DNA of 64,000 bases from Erinaceus europaeus (Eukaryota; Chordata; Mammalia; Eulipotyphla; Erinaceidae). Under the pieces are notes generated by a model. That model did no database searches. It worked only from the letters and a program-made list of their open reading frames with translations, and was not told where the DNA came from. How positions within the stretch are numbered: position 1 is the stretch's first letter; each line of letters begins with the position of its first letter. The stretch covers positions 69,438,962 to 69,502,961 of the forward strand of contig NC_080162.1 of NCBI RefSeq assembly GCF_950295315.1. The letters are read 5' to 3'. Below are positions 56,021 to 64,000 of the stretch, in pieces. Position numbers and translations under genes: made by a program.

Positions 56021-56432
56021 CACAATTACAATTGTATGTGATTAAAACTACACGCATCAAACTCACACCATGTTAGTACCAATTATTTATCAATAAGAAA
56101 GCTGGAAAATTGAATAAAGTGGTAAAATATCTAATGGAAGGAAGAGAATGGAGTTAGTTCCACATACGATGATAAAGGGAAGTCCAAAATATCTCAGCAC
56201 ACTGAGAGTTTCTTTGTCATCCTCTCAGAGATTTTAATTTGACAGCCCAATATTCAATCTGAGATAGGTTCCTTCTGTCCTATATTGATCTTGTATGTTT
56301 GTTTACTTTATTTCAACTACCTGAACAGAACGTTTCTAAATTTCTGAAATTTCATTCTGAAAAACTGGAAGATCTGACTAAGCAATGTTCCGACCGGTCA
56401 AAAGCCTGCTGAGATATAAAACTAGAGAAGAC
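56021..56432. other. Unassigned DNA
   Basis: No gene or repeat family recognised. Confidence 0.4.
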
Positions 56433-56740
56433 CAGGGCCAGGCGGTAGCACAGCGAGTTGAGCGCACATGGTGCAAAGCGCAAGGAACTGAGTAAGGATA
56501 CCAGTTCGAGCCCCCGCCTCCCCAACTGTGGGCGGGGGGCGCTTCACAGACGGTGAAGCACTTCAGCAGGTATCTATCCTTCTTTCCCTCACTCTGTCTT
56601 CCCCTCCTCTCTCAATTTCTTTCTGTCCTATCTGACAACTACGACAGCAATAACAAGGACAACAAAAGGAAAAAATGGCCTCCAGGAGCTGTGGATTCAC
56701 CGAGCCCCAGCAATAACCCCGGAGGTAAAAAAAAAAAAAA
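56433..56740 (+). mobile_element. Complete SINE-II with E-module in sense
   Basis: Head ggccaggcggtagcacagcg, B-box agttcgagcccc, gcgcttcacagacggtgaag, tctgtcctatctgacaacta, aacaaggacaacaaaaggaa, then the E-module at 56677-56725 and a poly-A run. This copy best shows the order: tRNA head, body, tail, A-rich linker, E-module, poly-A. Confidence 0.95.
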
Positions 56741-56924
56741 ACCTAGAGACGTTCTTTAGTCTTTCAGTCTCTTACCACGGTGCTGAGGTCCAGCTCTGCG
56801 CACCCAGAGCCCTGCACTGTACTTGCCAGCTACCAGTTATTAGAATTAGCATGTCCCTGAGAGTTTAATCTCAGTCCTCAATATATAAGGAAACCAAATG
56901 CTTGAGAGGAAATTGAAATTGGCT

Positions 56925-57075
56925 GTTGAGGGGTATGGATAGATAGGCCTGCCAACCCCCATGTTCAGCAGAGAAGAAATTACAGAAGCCAGAACTAACT
57001 ACCACCCAAAAAAATGATTTTGTCCATATTCCCAGAGGAGTAAATGATAGAAGAAGGAAACAGAGGGCTCTGTAG
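56925..57075 (+). mobile_element. L1-long 3' UTR fragment
   Basis: ggtatggatagataggcctg, ccccatgttcagcagagaag and attcccagaggagtaaatga match the distal UTR. Both ends are decayed. Confidence 0.65.
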
Positions 57076-57249
57076 CCCCATTCCACCAGGATCCTAAATG
57101 TTGGTCATCTTGTTTTTATAGCATCAATGAAAGGGCAGCAAATTTCAAAAACGCCAGAGGAAGCCTGGCATGGTTTTACTTATCCGAAAATGAAAAGACA
57201 AGAAGGAAAGACACTGGAAGTAGTAATAGGTGTACGGGTGAATTAGAAG

Positions 57250-57455
57250 GGAAGTGAAGGCAGGACCATTGGGGGAAAAAGGGGGGGGGGGGGAATAGAA
57301 AGATAGAACCAGACTGTATCAGTGGCTTTGGAAGAACTACTGCAGTTTCCAGTGGAGGGAAACTCTGGTGGTGTGAACTGTATGGAATTATACCCCTATT
57401 AACTTACAATTTTGTAAATCAACATTTAATCTCTAATATAAATAAACAAGAAATT
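57250..57455 (+). mobile_element. L1 3' end of another subfamily
   Basis: ctctggtggtgtgaactgta, ttatacccctattaactta and taaatcaacatttaatctct resemble an L1-old 3' terminus. A G-run lies at about 57281-57293. This is the last repeat before the promoter. Confidence 0.5.
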
Positions 57456-57540
57456 ATCTGTTGGGAGAGTGTTAGAAGGTCGGAGCCTGTTGGAGAAAAA
57501 GGTGGCGAGATCCAGAGTCTCCCAACAGACTTGCGAAGGG

Positions 57541-57570
57541 CCAATGGGATGGTGTCCAATGGGATGGTCT
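57541..57570 (+). promoter_or_regulatory. Tandem CCAAT boxes
   Basis: A 15-bp direct repeat gives ccaatgggatggtgt then ccaatgggatggtct, with CCAAT at 57541 and 57556. CCAATGGG fits an NF-Y site. They lie about 430 bp upstream of the GC boxes, further than usual, so the role is uncertain. Confidence 0.45.
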
Positions 57571-57829
57571 GTGGCACAGGGGGTTGGTGAGCGACAAGCT
57601 GTTCCATCCCCAGCTTTCTGAGGAAGAGGGCCTCCTCCACCAGCACCCTCAAATGTGCAGCACTACGGAGTGTTGTACCCATGGTCTTCCCAACACCAGC
57701 CCTTCGATAGGATGAGATGCACCCCACCACACAGCAGGAGCAGAAGCAGGCACCGGCTCCTGCACAAGGGACTCCCGGCTCTGGAGGGTTCCTCCAATTC
57801 CCCTCATCTAATCTCCCCCCTTGGTCCCG

Positions 57830-58660
57830 CCAGCATCCCGGGTGCGGGGGCGCAGAACACCCTTGGAGGGCGGACCCCGCTAGCTGCGACCGCGCTCCTC
57901 TGAGTCCAGAGCACACCGGGTGCTGCAGCCAAGTGCCCACCACATCCTCCGCGCCCAGCGGGATCCGGACCCGGGGGCGGAGTCGGGGGCGGGGCACCCA
58001 GGGCAAAGCCCGAGGCGCTGGGAGGAGCGGCGGCAATGAAGAGCGAACTGAACTAGAGCTGGAGGACAGAGACCACCGCGCGCCGGGGCCGGGAAAGAGC
58101 GCGCGGGCTCTGAGCTGCTCCCGCAAGTGCAGGTCCTGGGATCAGAGGCAGGAACCTGGCGCCCCTTGCCCATCGCTTGGGTCTGCGGGGCCGCGCGCGG
58201 GAACAGGCGACGAAGCAGATAGCTTCTTTCTGAATAAGATGCCATCGCCTACCTCCAGTAAGTGGGCTGCGGCGCGTCGCCGGGACTGGGGACGCTGATA
58301 CCCAGTTATGGGGAAGGGGGAGCTGCTTGCCTCCCGTCACTCTTGGGGTGCGCCCGGGCTGGTGCTGAGAAAGCCGCCCAACTCCAAGGACCCACTATCA
58401 GCAAGGAGCCAGAGGGCGGCCGGGCTGGAGAAGGAGCGTAGAGGCGGGGGGAGAGCGTGGCCGAGGGGCACCTTCCCACAAGGTGAGCAGGAAAGAGGCC
58501 GACTCTGGGGGCGTTCCCGCACACCCCTGTCCCCACGCTCCGCTGGCACTGACTTGAGTCCCCGTTCCGCCGGGGCGGCACCTCCAGGGAGCGCGGACTC
58601 GCGGGAGGGTGAGCCCGGGAGGGAGTTCAGCAATGGGCGGGCTTAGGGCGCGAAGTGCTG
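57830..58660 (+). promoter_or_regulatory. PROKR2: CpG island, likely PROKR2 promoter
   Basis: GC-rich with many CpG in a window that is otherwise CpG-poor, and free of SINEs. Two GC boxes (gggggcggag at 57973 and gggggcgggg at 57985) fit Sp1 binding; no TATA box is evident. It lies 1.7 to 2.5 kb upstream of the PROKR2 start codon on the same strand, which suits a TATA-less promoter and non-coding first exon. Long open frames here on both strands are expected by chance in GC-rich DNA. Confidence 0.7.
58000..58257 (+). other. PROKR2: Candidate non-coding first exon of PROKR2
   Basis: The start is a guess from the GC boxes. The end is a donor site, ctcca then gtaagtggg at 58258. Alternative donors are acaag then gtgagcagg at 58483, and gagg then gtgagcccg at 58609. 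The sequence alone does not decide between them. Confidence 0.35.
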
Positions 58661-58764
58661 CGGGGTCTGCGCAGCCGGGTCTCACGCTCCTCTGGTCTGG
58701 GGCGGGGGGAGGGGAGCTGGACCGACCAGAAGGCGGGACTGTCGCACAGTGTCCCTGGGGTTGT

Positions 58765-58920
58765 GTAGTCTTCCAGCATCTGGGGTGGCGTGCTGACTCT
58801 CCCCGAGGACGTGGACACGGTGCTAGGCTCACTGGCCTTGTGAGAGTGGAAGACTTGGCCCCTTCACTTCACAGTGTGGACTCCCAAGATTCCCACACAC
58901 CACTCCCTGCTGAGTTGAGT
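58765..58920 (+). repeat. Duplicate of the PROKR2 leader exon
   Basis: About 130 bp aligns with 60237-60375 at roughly 85 percent by eye, mostly transitions. Shared words include gtgctgactctccc, ctggccttgtga and aagattcccacacaccact. The acceptor is kept (tcttccag ending at 58776). The two upstream ATG of the real leader are absent here. The start-codon position reads ccaccaagatgggg and opens only a nine-codon frame. Confidence 0.85.
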
Positions 58921-60248
58921 CCACCAAGATGGGGACCCCTTTTGAGGTGAAGAGATGACCCGAGGTTAGGACATACCTGGCGAGCCTCACCTCAAGCACA
59001 CCATGGGCAGTCACCCCGCAGGTGGGCGTGTCCCTGCCGCCCTCCTGGGGACAGCTCTTGGCCCTTGCTCTCCAAGATTGAGCAGACCCACACTTCACCT
59101 TGACCCCCTTCTTGCTGCCAGCATCCCGTGACCCACCCCAGACTTGGATTCCTCTCTAGGTGTGCTAAGGAGATGCGAAGAGAACTGCGGGGTGCCCTCA
59201 TCCCTATCCCCCAAGTCTTGAATCGCTGCTGCTCTTTGACCTAAGAGCTCAGTACTTCATAGACTTTGTTTCCTCTCTGGTAGGCATCTAGAGGCACAGA
59301 GAGTATAAAAGACTGAGATGTTGAGGGATATAGTTCAGCTCTCAGACCCTTCCATGTCCTCATTGATCCTTCCTTGGGGACTGTTTTCAGTTAAGCCAGG
59401 TCTCCAAGCTGCTGATTTTCAGAGGACACAGACTTGGGAAAGGATACAGTGCCTTCCAGTCAGGGCTGGTTCTGGGTGGTGGGAGGAGGTGGATGGGAAT
59501 GGAGGCTGGCAAGGGGGACAAGGAAATAGATCCGAAGAATAAGGGGAAGAGAGACAAAAGATTTCTTTCCAGAGCTAGTTCCCTGAGCTCAGGGGATCTG
59601 TAATTGCAGTCCTTCACACTCAGCCCCCTCCACCTGCAGAATCTGAGCTGGCATCGTTGCTGGCTCGCTCATCCTAGGGATTCCTGTTCACCCTCACAAT
59701 GTGCCAGACCCTAGACAGCAGGAATTTGCTTTACAGGAATATTGGGCCTCAGGGAGCATAAATCACTAGCCCACGATGACTCAGTCTGTTCATACGAAAA
59801 TGGATGTAATGATTTCCAAGTCCACAGTTTGGCCAGGGTGGAGGAGGTAGTTCCTTGGTTGGAGAAAGCACTCTGCTGTGGCCCCGTCCTCAGCTTCATT
59901 GTCCCTGGTCAACAGAAAGTGCAACACTCTGACTGCATAGAAGTCTAGACCAGCTGTCTGTGGGGGCTTGTGTTTTCAGGGTAAGGGATGTGTGGCAGGA
60001 TAATCAAATTAGTCCTAATCATTGGGTAATGGGCAAAGATGCTTGTCCTTCTGGGGTGTCTCTGGGGAGCTCAATTCAGTCTATTCCTGCTAGATAGCCA
60101 CTAGAAGGTTTTCTACTTGCCAGATCTCCTATCCCTTCTGCTCCCCTCATACTCTGGGGAAGGCAGGAGGTCTGGTTGGCCTGGGGAACAGAGAAAATAC
60201 TACCAGGTATTCTCCTGCATATCTTCCCCTGGTTGTATCTCCTACCAG
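58921..60248 (+). other. PROKR2: PROKR2 intron 1
   Basis: Repeat-poor single-copy sequence, apart from a weakly MIR-like patch near 59700-59800. Ends in a pyrimidine-rich run with gtatctcctaccag, a fair splice acceptor at 60247-60248. No ORF of note. Confidence 0.55.
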
Positions 60249-60396
60249 GATCTGAGATGGTGTGCTGACTCTCCCTGAATTCGTGGGCATGGTGCTAGGT
60301 TCGCTGGCCTTGTGAAAGTGGAAAGCTTGACCCCCTCACTTCATAGTGCTTGGACTCCTAAGATTCCCACACACCACTCTACCTACAAGATTCACC
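60249..60396 (+). other. PROKR2: PROKR2 5' leader in exon 2
   Basis: Between the inferred acceptor and the start codon. It contains two short upstream frames: atg at 60257 (three codons, stop at 60266) and atg at 60289 (eight codons, stop at 60313). Both end before the main start and could lower translation. No in-frame ATG precedes 60397. Confidence 0.55.
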
Positions 60397-60854
60397 ATGG
60401 CAGCCCAGGAAGGAAACACTAGCTTTATACCTAACTTCAGTCTCCCCCAAGACCACACCTCCTCCCCTTCTTTCAACTTCAGTTATGGCGATTATGACCT
60501 CCCCCTGTATGAGGATGAGGATATGACCAAGGACATGACTTTCTTCACAGCCAAGATCGTCATTGGTGTGGCACTGGCAGGCATCATGCTGGTGTGTGGT
60601 GTTGGTAATTTTATGTTTATTGTTGCCCTCGCCCGCTGTAAGAAGCTCCGCAACCTCACCAACATGCTCATCGCTAACCTGGCCATCTCTGACTTCCTGG
60701 TGGCCACTGTCTGCTGCCCCTTTGAGATGGATTACTATGTGGTACGCCAACTCTCCTGGAAGCATGGCCACATGCTGTGTGCCTCTGTCAACTACCTTCG
60801 CACGGTCTCACTCTATGTCTCCACCAATGCTTTGCTGGCCATCGCCATTGACAG
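60397..60854 (+). CDS. PROKR2: Prokineticin receptor 2, first coding exon (partial)
   Basis: PROKR2 is a class A, mainly Gq-coupled plasma-membrane receptor for prokineticins; in mammals it acts in olfactory bulb formation, GnRH neuron migration and circadian output. The start is the ATG at 60397 (caccatgg, strong Kozak), giving the MAAQ N-terminus typical of PROKR2 and not PROKR1. Visible: N-glycosylation sites at N7 and N27, acidic stretch YEDED about 38-42, TM1 about 52-77 with the GVGN asparagine N71, basic loop KKLRN with R85, TM2 about 90-111 with D99 in LAISD, extracellular C128, and TM3 about 128-150. The exon ends inside codon 153: D152 and the first two bases of R153 of the DRY-type motif (acag then gtaagt, phase 2). 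Length to this point equals the human protein. No stop or frameshift. The second coding exon is not in the window. Confidence 0.97.
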
Positions 60855-60961
60855 GTAAGTGAGCTGGGTAGTCTGTCCCTTTCTTCAACCCAGCTATGAC
60901 AGTTGATATTGCTACAGGTTGAATGCTCACAAACCCATCACATATATAAAATATAAAAATG
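60855..60961 (+). other. PROKR2: Start of PROKR2 intron 2 with donor site
   Basis: gtaagtgag at 60855 matches the consensus donor. Intron 2 continues to the end of the window; I searched for the expected continuation of the receptor after the DR pair and did not find it before 64000. Confidence 0.9.
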
Positions 60962-61240
60962 GGGAGCTGGGCAGTAGGGCAGCAGGTTAAGCGCACGTCA
61001 CACAAAGCGCAAGGACCAGCATAAGGATCCTGGTTCGAGCCCCCGGCTCCCCACCTTCAGGGGAGTCGCTTCACAGGCGGTGAGGCAGGTCTGCAGGTGT
61101 CTGTCTTTCTCTCCCCTTCTCTGTCCTCCCATCCTCTCTCCATTTCTCTCTGTCCTGTCTAACGACGACATCAATAATAACAACTACAACAATAAAACAA
61201 CAAGGGCAACAAAAGGGAATAAATAAATATAAAAAACTTT
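60962..61240 (+). mobile_element. SINE-II copy in intron
   Basis: gagctgggcagtagggcagc, intact B-box tggttcgagcccc, ggctccccaccttcaggg, taacgacgacatcaataata and acaaaagggaataaataaat. Confidence 0.95.
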
Positions 61241-61614
61241 AAAAATAAAAAATAAATATAAATGGAATCATATAGTATGTACTGGTTTATGGTAACTTAG
61301 TTGCAGAGCTAATTTTGAAATAAGATAACAGTTTGTTTGCAGAAGACGGAAGGCCATGCTTGCCTTAGCATACATCCCTGTGTTCATTTGCTTACATTTG
61401 CATGAGACGTTCTAGAAGTCCTTGCTCTGTTATAAATTTGTTAGCATGATTTGTAACAACAGCTTTTCATAGGTCTTATGCATTTTATTTATGTGAACAT
61501 CAAAGCCAGCATTAGACTGCCAGTAGTAGCTCCTCTGTTTAAGAGGGAAATTGGAGCATTATTCTATTAAACTGTCACTGTGAGCTGTGCTAAAACTCAT
61601 TTTGGTGACTTTTT
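61241..61614. other. Intronic DNA, nothing recognised
   Basis: AT-rich, no repeat family assigned. Confidence 0.4.
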
Positions 61615-61818
61615 AATGTCTTGTTTATTTGATAGATAGAGACAAAATGAGGGGGAAGATGAGATAGAAGAGGAGGAGGAGAGAGAGAGATACCTGCAGT
61701 ACTGCTTCACCACTCATGAAAATCTCCTGCCCCTACAGGAGATTTTGGGGGCTTGAACCTAGGTCCTTGTGCCACTGTAACATGTGCAGTCAACCAGGTA
61801 CACCACCATATAGTCATT
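61615..61818 (-). mobile_element. Antisense SINE-I-like copy
   Basis: tttatttgatagatagagac, tacctgcagtactgcttcac, ggcttgaacctaggtcc (antisense B-box) and agtcaaccaggtacaccacc. An 11-bp hairpin (aaaatctcctg at 61719, caggagatttt at 61736) lies within it. Confidence 0.75.
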
Positions 61819-61946
61819 TGATGGTGTTTTTTAACCATTTATTTTTGTCTTCTTTCAGTTCTTCTATCTCCCCACCCCCATTCTAGGTACTATTTGGAAT
61901 TGCTGTCCATTTTAATTAACCAGTTGATTACTTTTCATTTATTGTA

Positions 61947-61974
61947 ACACACACACACACACACACACACACAG
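61947..61974. repeat. (CA)n microsatellite
   Basis: About 14 CA units. Confidence 0.9.
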
Positions 61975-62152
61975 GTATAATCGGCATCTTCCTTTTCACA
62001 GCATAATTCCTACAAGAAAAAAATTATTGAACAACTCTGATGCTCTCCAGTCCTGAAACTATAGTTTTTGATATATACCTATCAAGGAACTACACAAAAT
62101 GCCCCCAGAGAAAATAATATAAAGTTTCACTTGGTACACTAATAGGAAATCA

Positions 62153-62265
62153 GGAGCCAGGGAGGTGACTTAGCTAGTGGGGAATATGTCTTGTATGAGT
62201 GAGGTCCTAGGTTTGATCCCCAGATCCAAATTTTTGAAAACTGAAAAATAAATAGAACATCATAA
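62153..62265 (+). mobile_element. SINE-III-like copy, short
   Basis: gagccagggaggtgacttag head, gaggtcctaggtttgatccc B-box, then an A-rich end with aataaat. Confidence 0.6.
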
Positions 62266-62459
62266 ATGAAGGTATTCTCTCTGTATACCTCTCTCTTTCT
62301 AATATAAGCACACAAGCAGAACTAAAGAAAAGAGTGAGAGAGAAAGAAGAAAAGGTCAGCTTCTACCCCCTACCCAATCCAATGGAATGAGAATCCCTCA
62401 ACCTAGGTACCAAAAATCTGCATATTTATCCAATTCCCTAACTAGTTCAGATACACTTT

Positions 62460-62725
62460 TTAAATTTTTTTTATTTTCTCTTTTGTTGTCCTTGTTTTTC
62501 ATTGTTGTTGTAGTTATTATTATTATTATTGATGTTGTTGTTGGATAGGACAGAGAGAAATGGAGAGAGGAGGGGAAGACAGTGGGGGGAGAGAAAGATA
62601 GACACCTGCAGACCTGCTTCACTGCCTGTGAAGCGACTCCCCTGCAGGTGGGGAGCCGGGATTCTTGCCAGTCCTTGTGCTTTGCGCCATGTGAGCTTAA
62701 CCTGTTGCACTACCACTCGACTCCC
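62460..62725 (-). mobile_element. Antisense SINE-II with TSD
   Basis: ctcttttgttgtccttgttt, gttggataggacagagagaa, ctgcttcactgcctgtgaag, gagccgggattcttgcc (B-box deleted) and cttaacctgttgcactacca. Diverged flanks cagatacacttttta (62448) and cagatgctctttta (62727). Confidence 0.9.
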
Positions 62726-62879
62726 CAGATGCTCTTTTAAGTGAGAATTATCACTGTTCACATCCCTTTTGTTCCACTGAAACCTTTGTCCACACAATGT
62801 AGTTTTCATTTTTTTTTTGTAACAGAATTTTCTGAGGAAGCGACCATACTAATATAACACTGATTTTTTTTTTCACCCC

Positions 62880-63310
62880 AAACCAGCTCTGCTTGCTAGA
62901 TTCCCAGCTTCATTGAAATCCCCACCATTCTCCCAGTCATCCAAGCAGAAAAAGCTACCATCATTCTTTGCTTTTCTCTTTGTTCCATCCCACTCATCCT
63001 TTCCACCCTTTGTGTTTAGCCTTATACCAAGTCCCAGTGATTATTGTCCCTCAAGTCTCATTTCTAGACAAGTCATGCCTGGATTATAATGCTTCTTTAC
63101 CCTGTCTTTTCACTCATTCAGGAGCTCCTGACTGTCCCCCTAAAGTACATACTTACTATATGATGCACCAGAATATCACCATTGATAATCTTCTTAAAAC
63201 AGTTTATACTTCATTACAAACCTCCAAAAGTTTCAGTGTCTGCACAATAAACACAAACTGCTGAGTCAAGCACCCAGAGTCTTAATAATCTGTTATCTGT
63301 CTTTCTAATC
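62880..63310 (+). mobile_element. Possible L2 remnant in intron
   Basis: The C-rich strand with tgcacaataaacacaaactg, gctgagtcaagcacccagag and cttaataatctg resembles the L2 ORF2 end, as at 29010. Weak. Confidence 0.35.
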
Positions 63311-64000
63311 TCATGTTTTTATGGAAACACAGTTTTTTTCAAATAATTTTATACCTCTTTTTGAGCCTCCAATATCTAGCACAAAGTTGGTTTGCTCTCA
63401 GAATAGACTGGGACTCGAAGTCCTGTACAGGCGGCACCCAGGGAACATCTTTACAAGGCATGGAAATTGAGACAAAGGAAGACATTCCACACAGGCTACA
63501 TTATTGAGCAAGTTTCCTCTATGAGTAACTGATTCTTGTTTCTGCTAATTCTTGGAACAGGTGTAGATCACACTTCAGAGTTCACACAGGAGTGGGAGGT
63601 GAGAGGGAGATGGGGTATTTATACACCAGCTTTCAGAAGTCATTTGTGAGGGCTGCTCTGGGAATGCTGTGTAGATAGCCAAGAGAACTATGGAAGCCAG
63701 AGAACCCCTTCAAACAAAGAAATGCAGGTGTTGGGAGGAGAGAGTGAACAGCTGTACAATGAGGTAGGTGATTATAGCAAAGATAAGCCAGAGGCACTAG
63801 CAGCATCTGCCACAGTCTGGCATAGCTACAGTAGGACACTGCTCTGCTATAGACCAAGCCTATGTGTATGGAAACAAAGCAGTAGAATACATAGTCCTTT
63901 GCCTCTGGTGATTTTTTTTTTAATTGGAGAATCATTGTACAAGACCGTTGCTATTTCACTGGTACACTTTCATTTCTCTCTCAAATATGTACCAGCACAT
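63311..64000. other. Intronic DNA, nothing recognised
   Basis: No exon, ORF or repeat family supported, except a T-run at 63911-63920 that may start an antisense L1-short end (ttggagaatcattgtacaag) at the right edge. Confidence 0.45.

Noticed and set aside
57419..58126. Minus-strand open frame of 235 codons over the CpG island
   Set aside because: GC-rich DNA has few stops; the frame overlaps other long frames on both strands, has no domain I know, and starts in GC boxes. The C-terminal part at 57480-57700 is not recognised.
57717..58298. Plus-strand open frame of 193 codons in the CpG island
   Set aside because: Same compositional reason; it crosses the candidate donor at 58258 and has no recognisable domain.
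60346..60396. N-terminal extension of PROKR2 by 17 codons
   Set aside because: The upstream frame is open but has no ATG; the ATG at 60397 has a strong Kozak context and gives the expected N-terminus and length.
60855..64000. Second coding exon of PROKR2
   Set aside because: No sequence encoding TM4 to TM7 or following the DR pair was found; it must lie beyond the window.

Overview
The window looks like nuclear DNA of a placental mammal, most likely a hedgehog (Erinaceus or a close relative). The case rests on very many tRNA-derived SINEs that I recognise as hedgehog-type (ERI-like), on mammalian L1, MIR and L2 remnants, and on one unmistakable mammalian gene, PROKR2. No prokaryotic operon, CRISPR array or phage module is present.

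Layout. Positions 1 to about 57.4 kb are intergenic and repeat-dominated. Names used here for the repeat families are my own. SINE-I starts gggccaggtggtg and has a tail in ccaataaataaa. SINE-II starts gggagtcgggcggtagc and has a tail in acaacaaaagggaataaata. SINE-III starts ggtctgggaggtggc. SINE-IV starts near agatagcataatggttatgc. The E-module is a stem-loop block of about 60 bp bounded by gcctccagg and cctggaggc. L1-long is an L1 family with a 3' UTR that I estimate at 1.6 to 2.4 kb by overlapping copies. L1-short has a 3' UTR of about 300 bp ending in cccaataaagaaa. L1-old covers more decayed L1 copies. Many insertions still show target-site duplications (TSDs), so insertion order can be read in several nests.

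From about 57.5 to 58.7 kb there is a GC-rich, CpG-rich block with GC boxes and two upstream CCAAT boxes, which is the likely PROKR2 promoter and non-coding first exon. An acceptor at 60248 begins the second exon. The start codon is at 60397, and the first coding exon (codons 1-152 plus two bases of codon 153) ends at a canonical donor at 60855. The rest of the window is intron; the second coding exon lies beyond 64000.

The most notable points are: (1) a second copy of the PROKR2 leader exon, including its acceptor, about 1.47 kb upstream in the CpG shore; (2) the L1 family with a very long 3' UTR, with two copies sharing the same stop codon and rearranged bases in ORF2, which suggests duplication, conversion or a non-autonomous lineage; (3) two 3'-truncated, tailless retro-insertions with clear TSDs, one from 5S rRNA and one from a SINE head; (4) an in-frame 42-codon duplication at the end of one ORF2; (5) a large head-to-head inverted L1 repeat; (6) a probable antisense processed 3' UTR at 53.1 kb. 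All coordinates of repeats are read by eye and may be off by about 10 to 20 bp unless a TSD fixes them.
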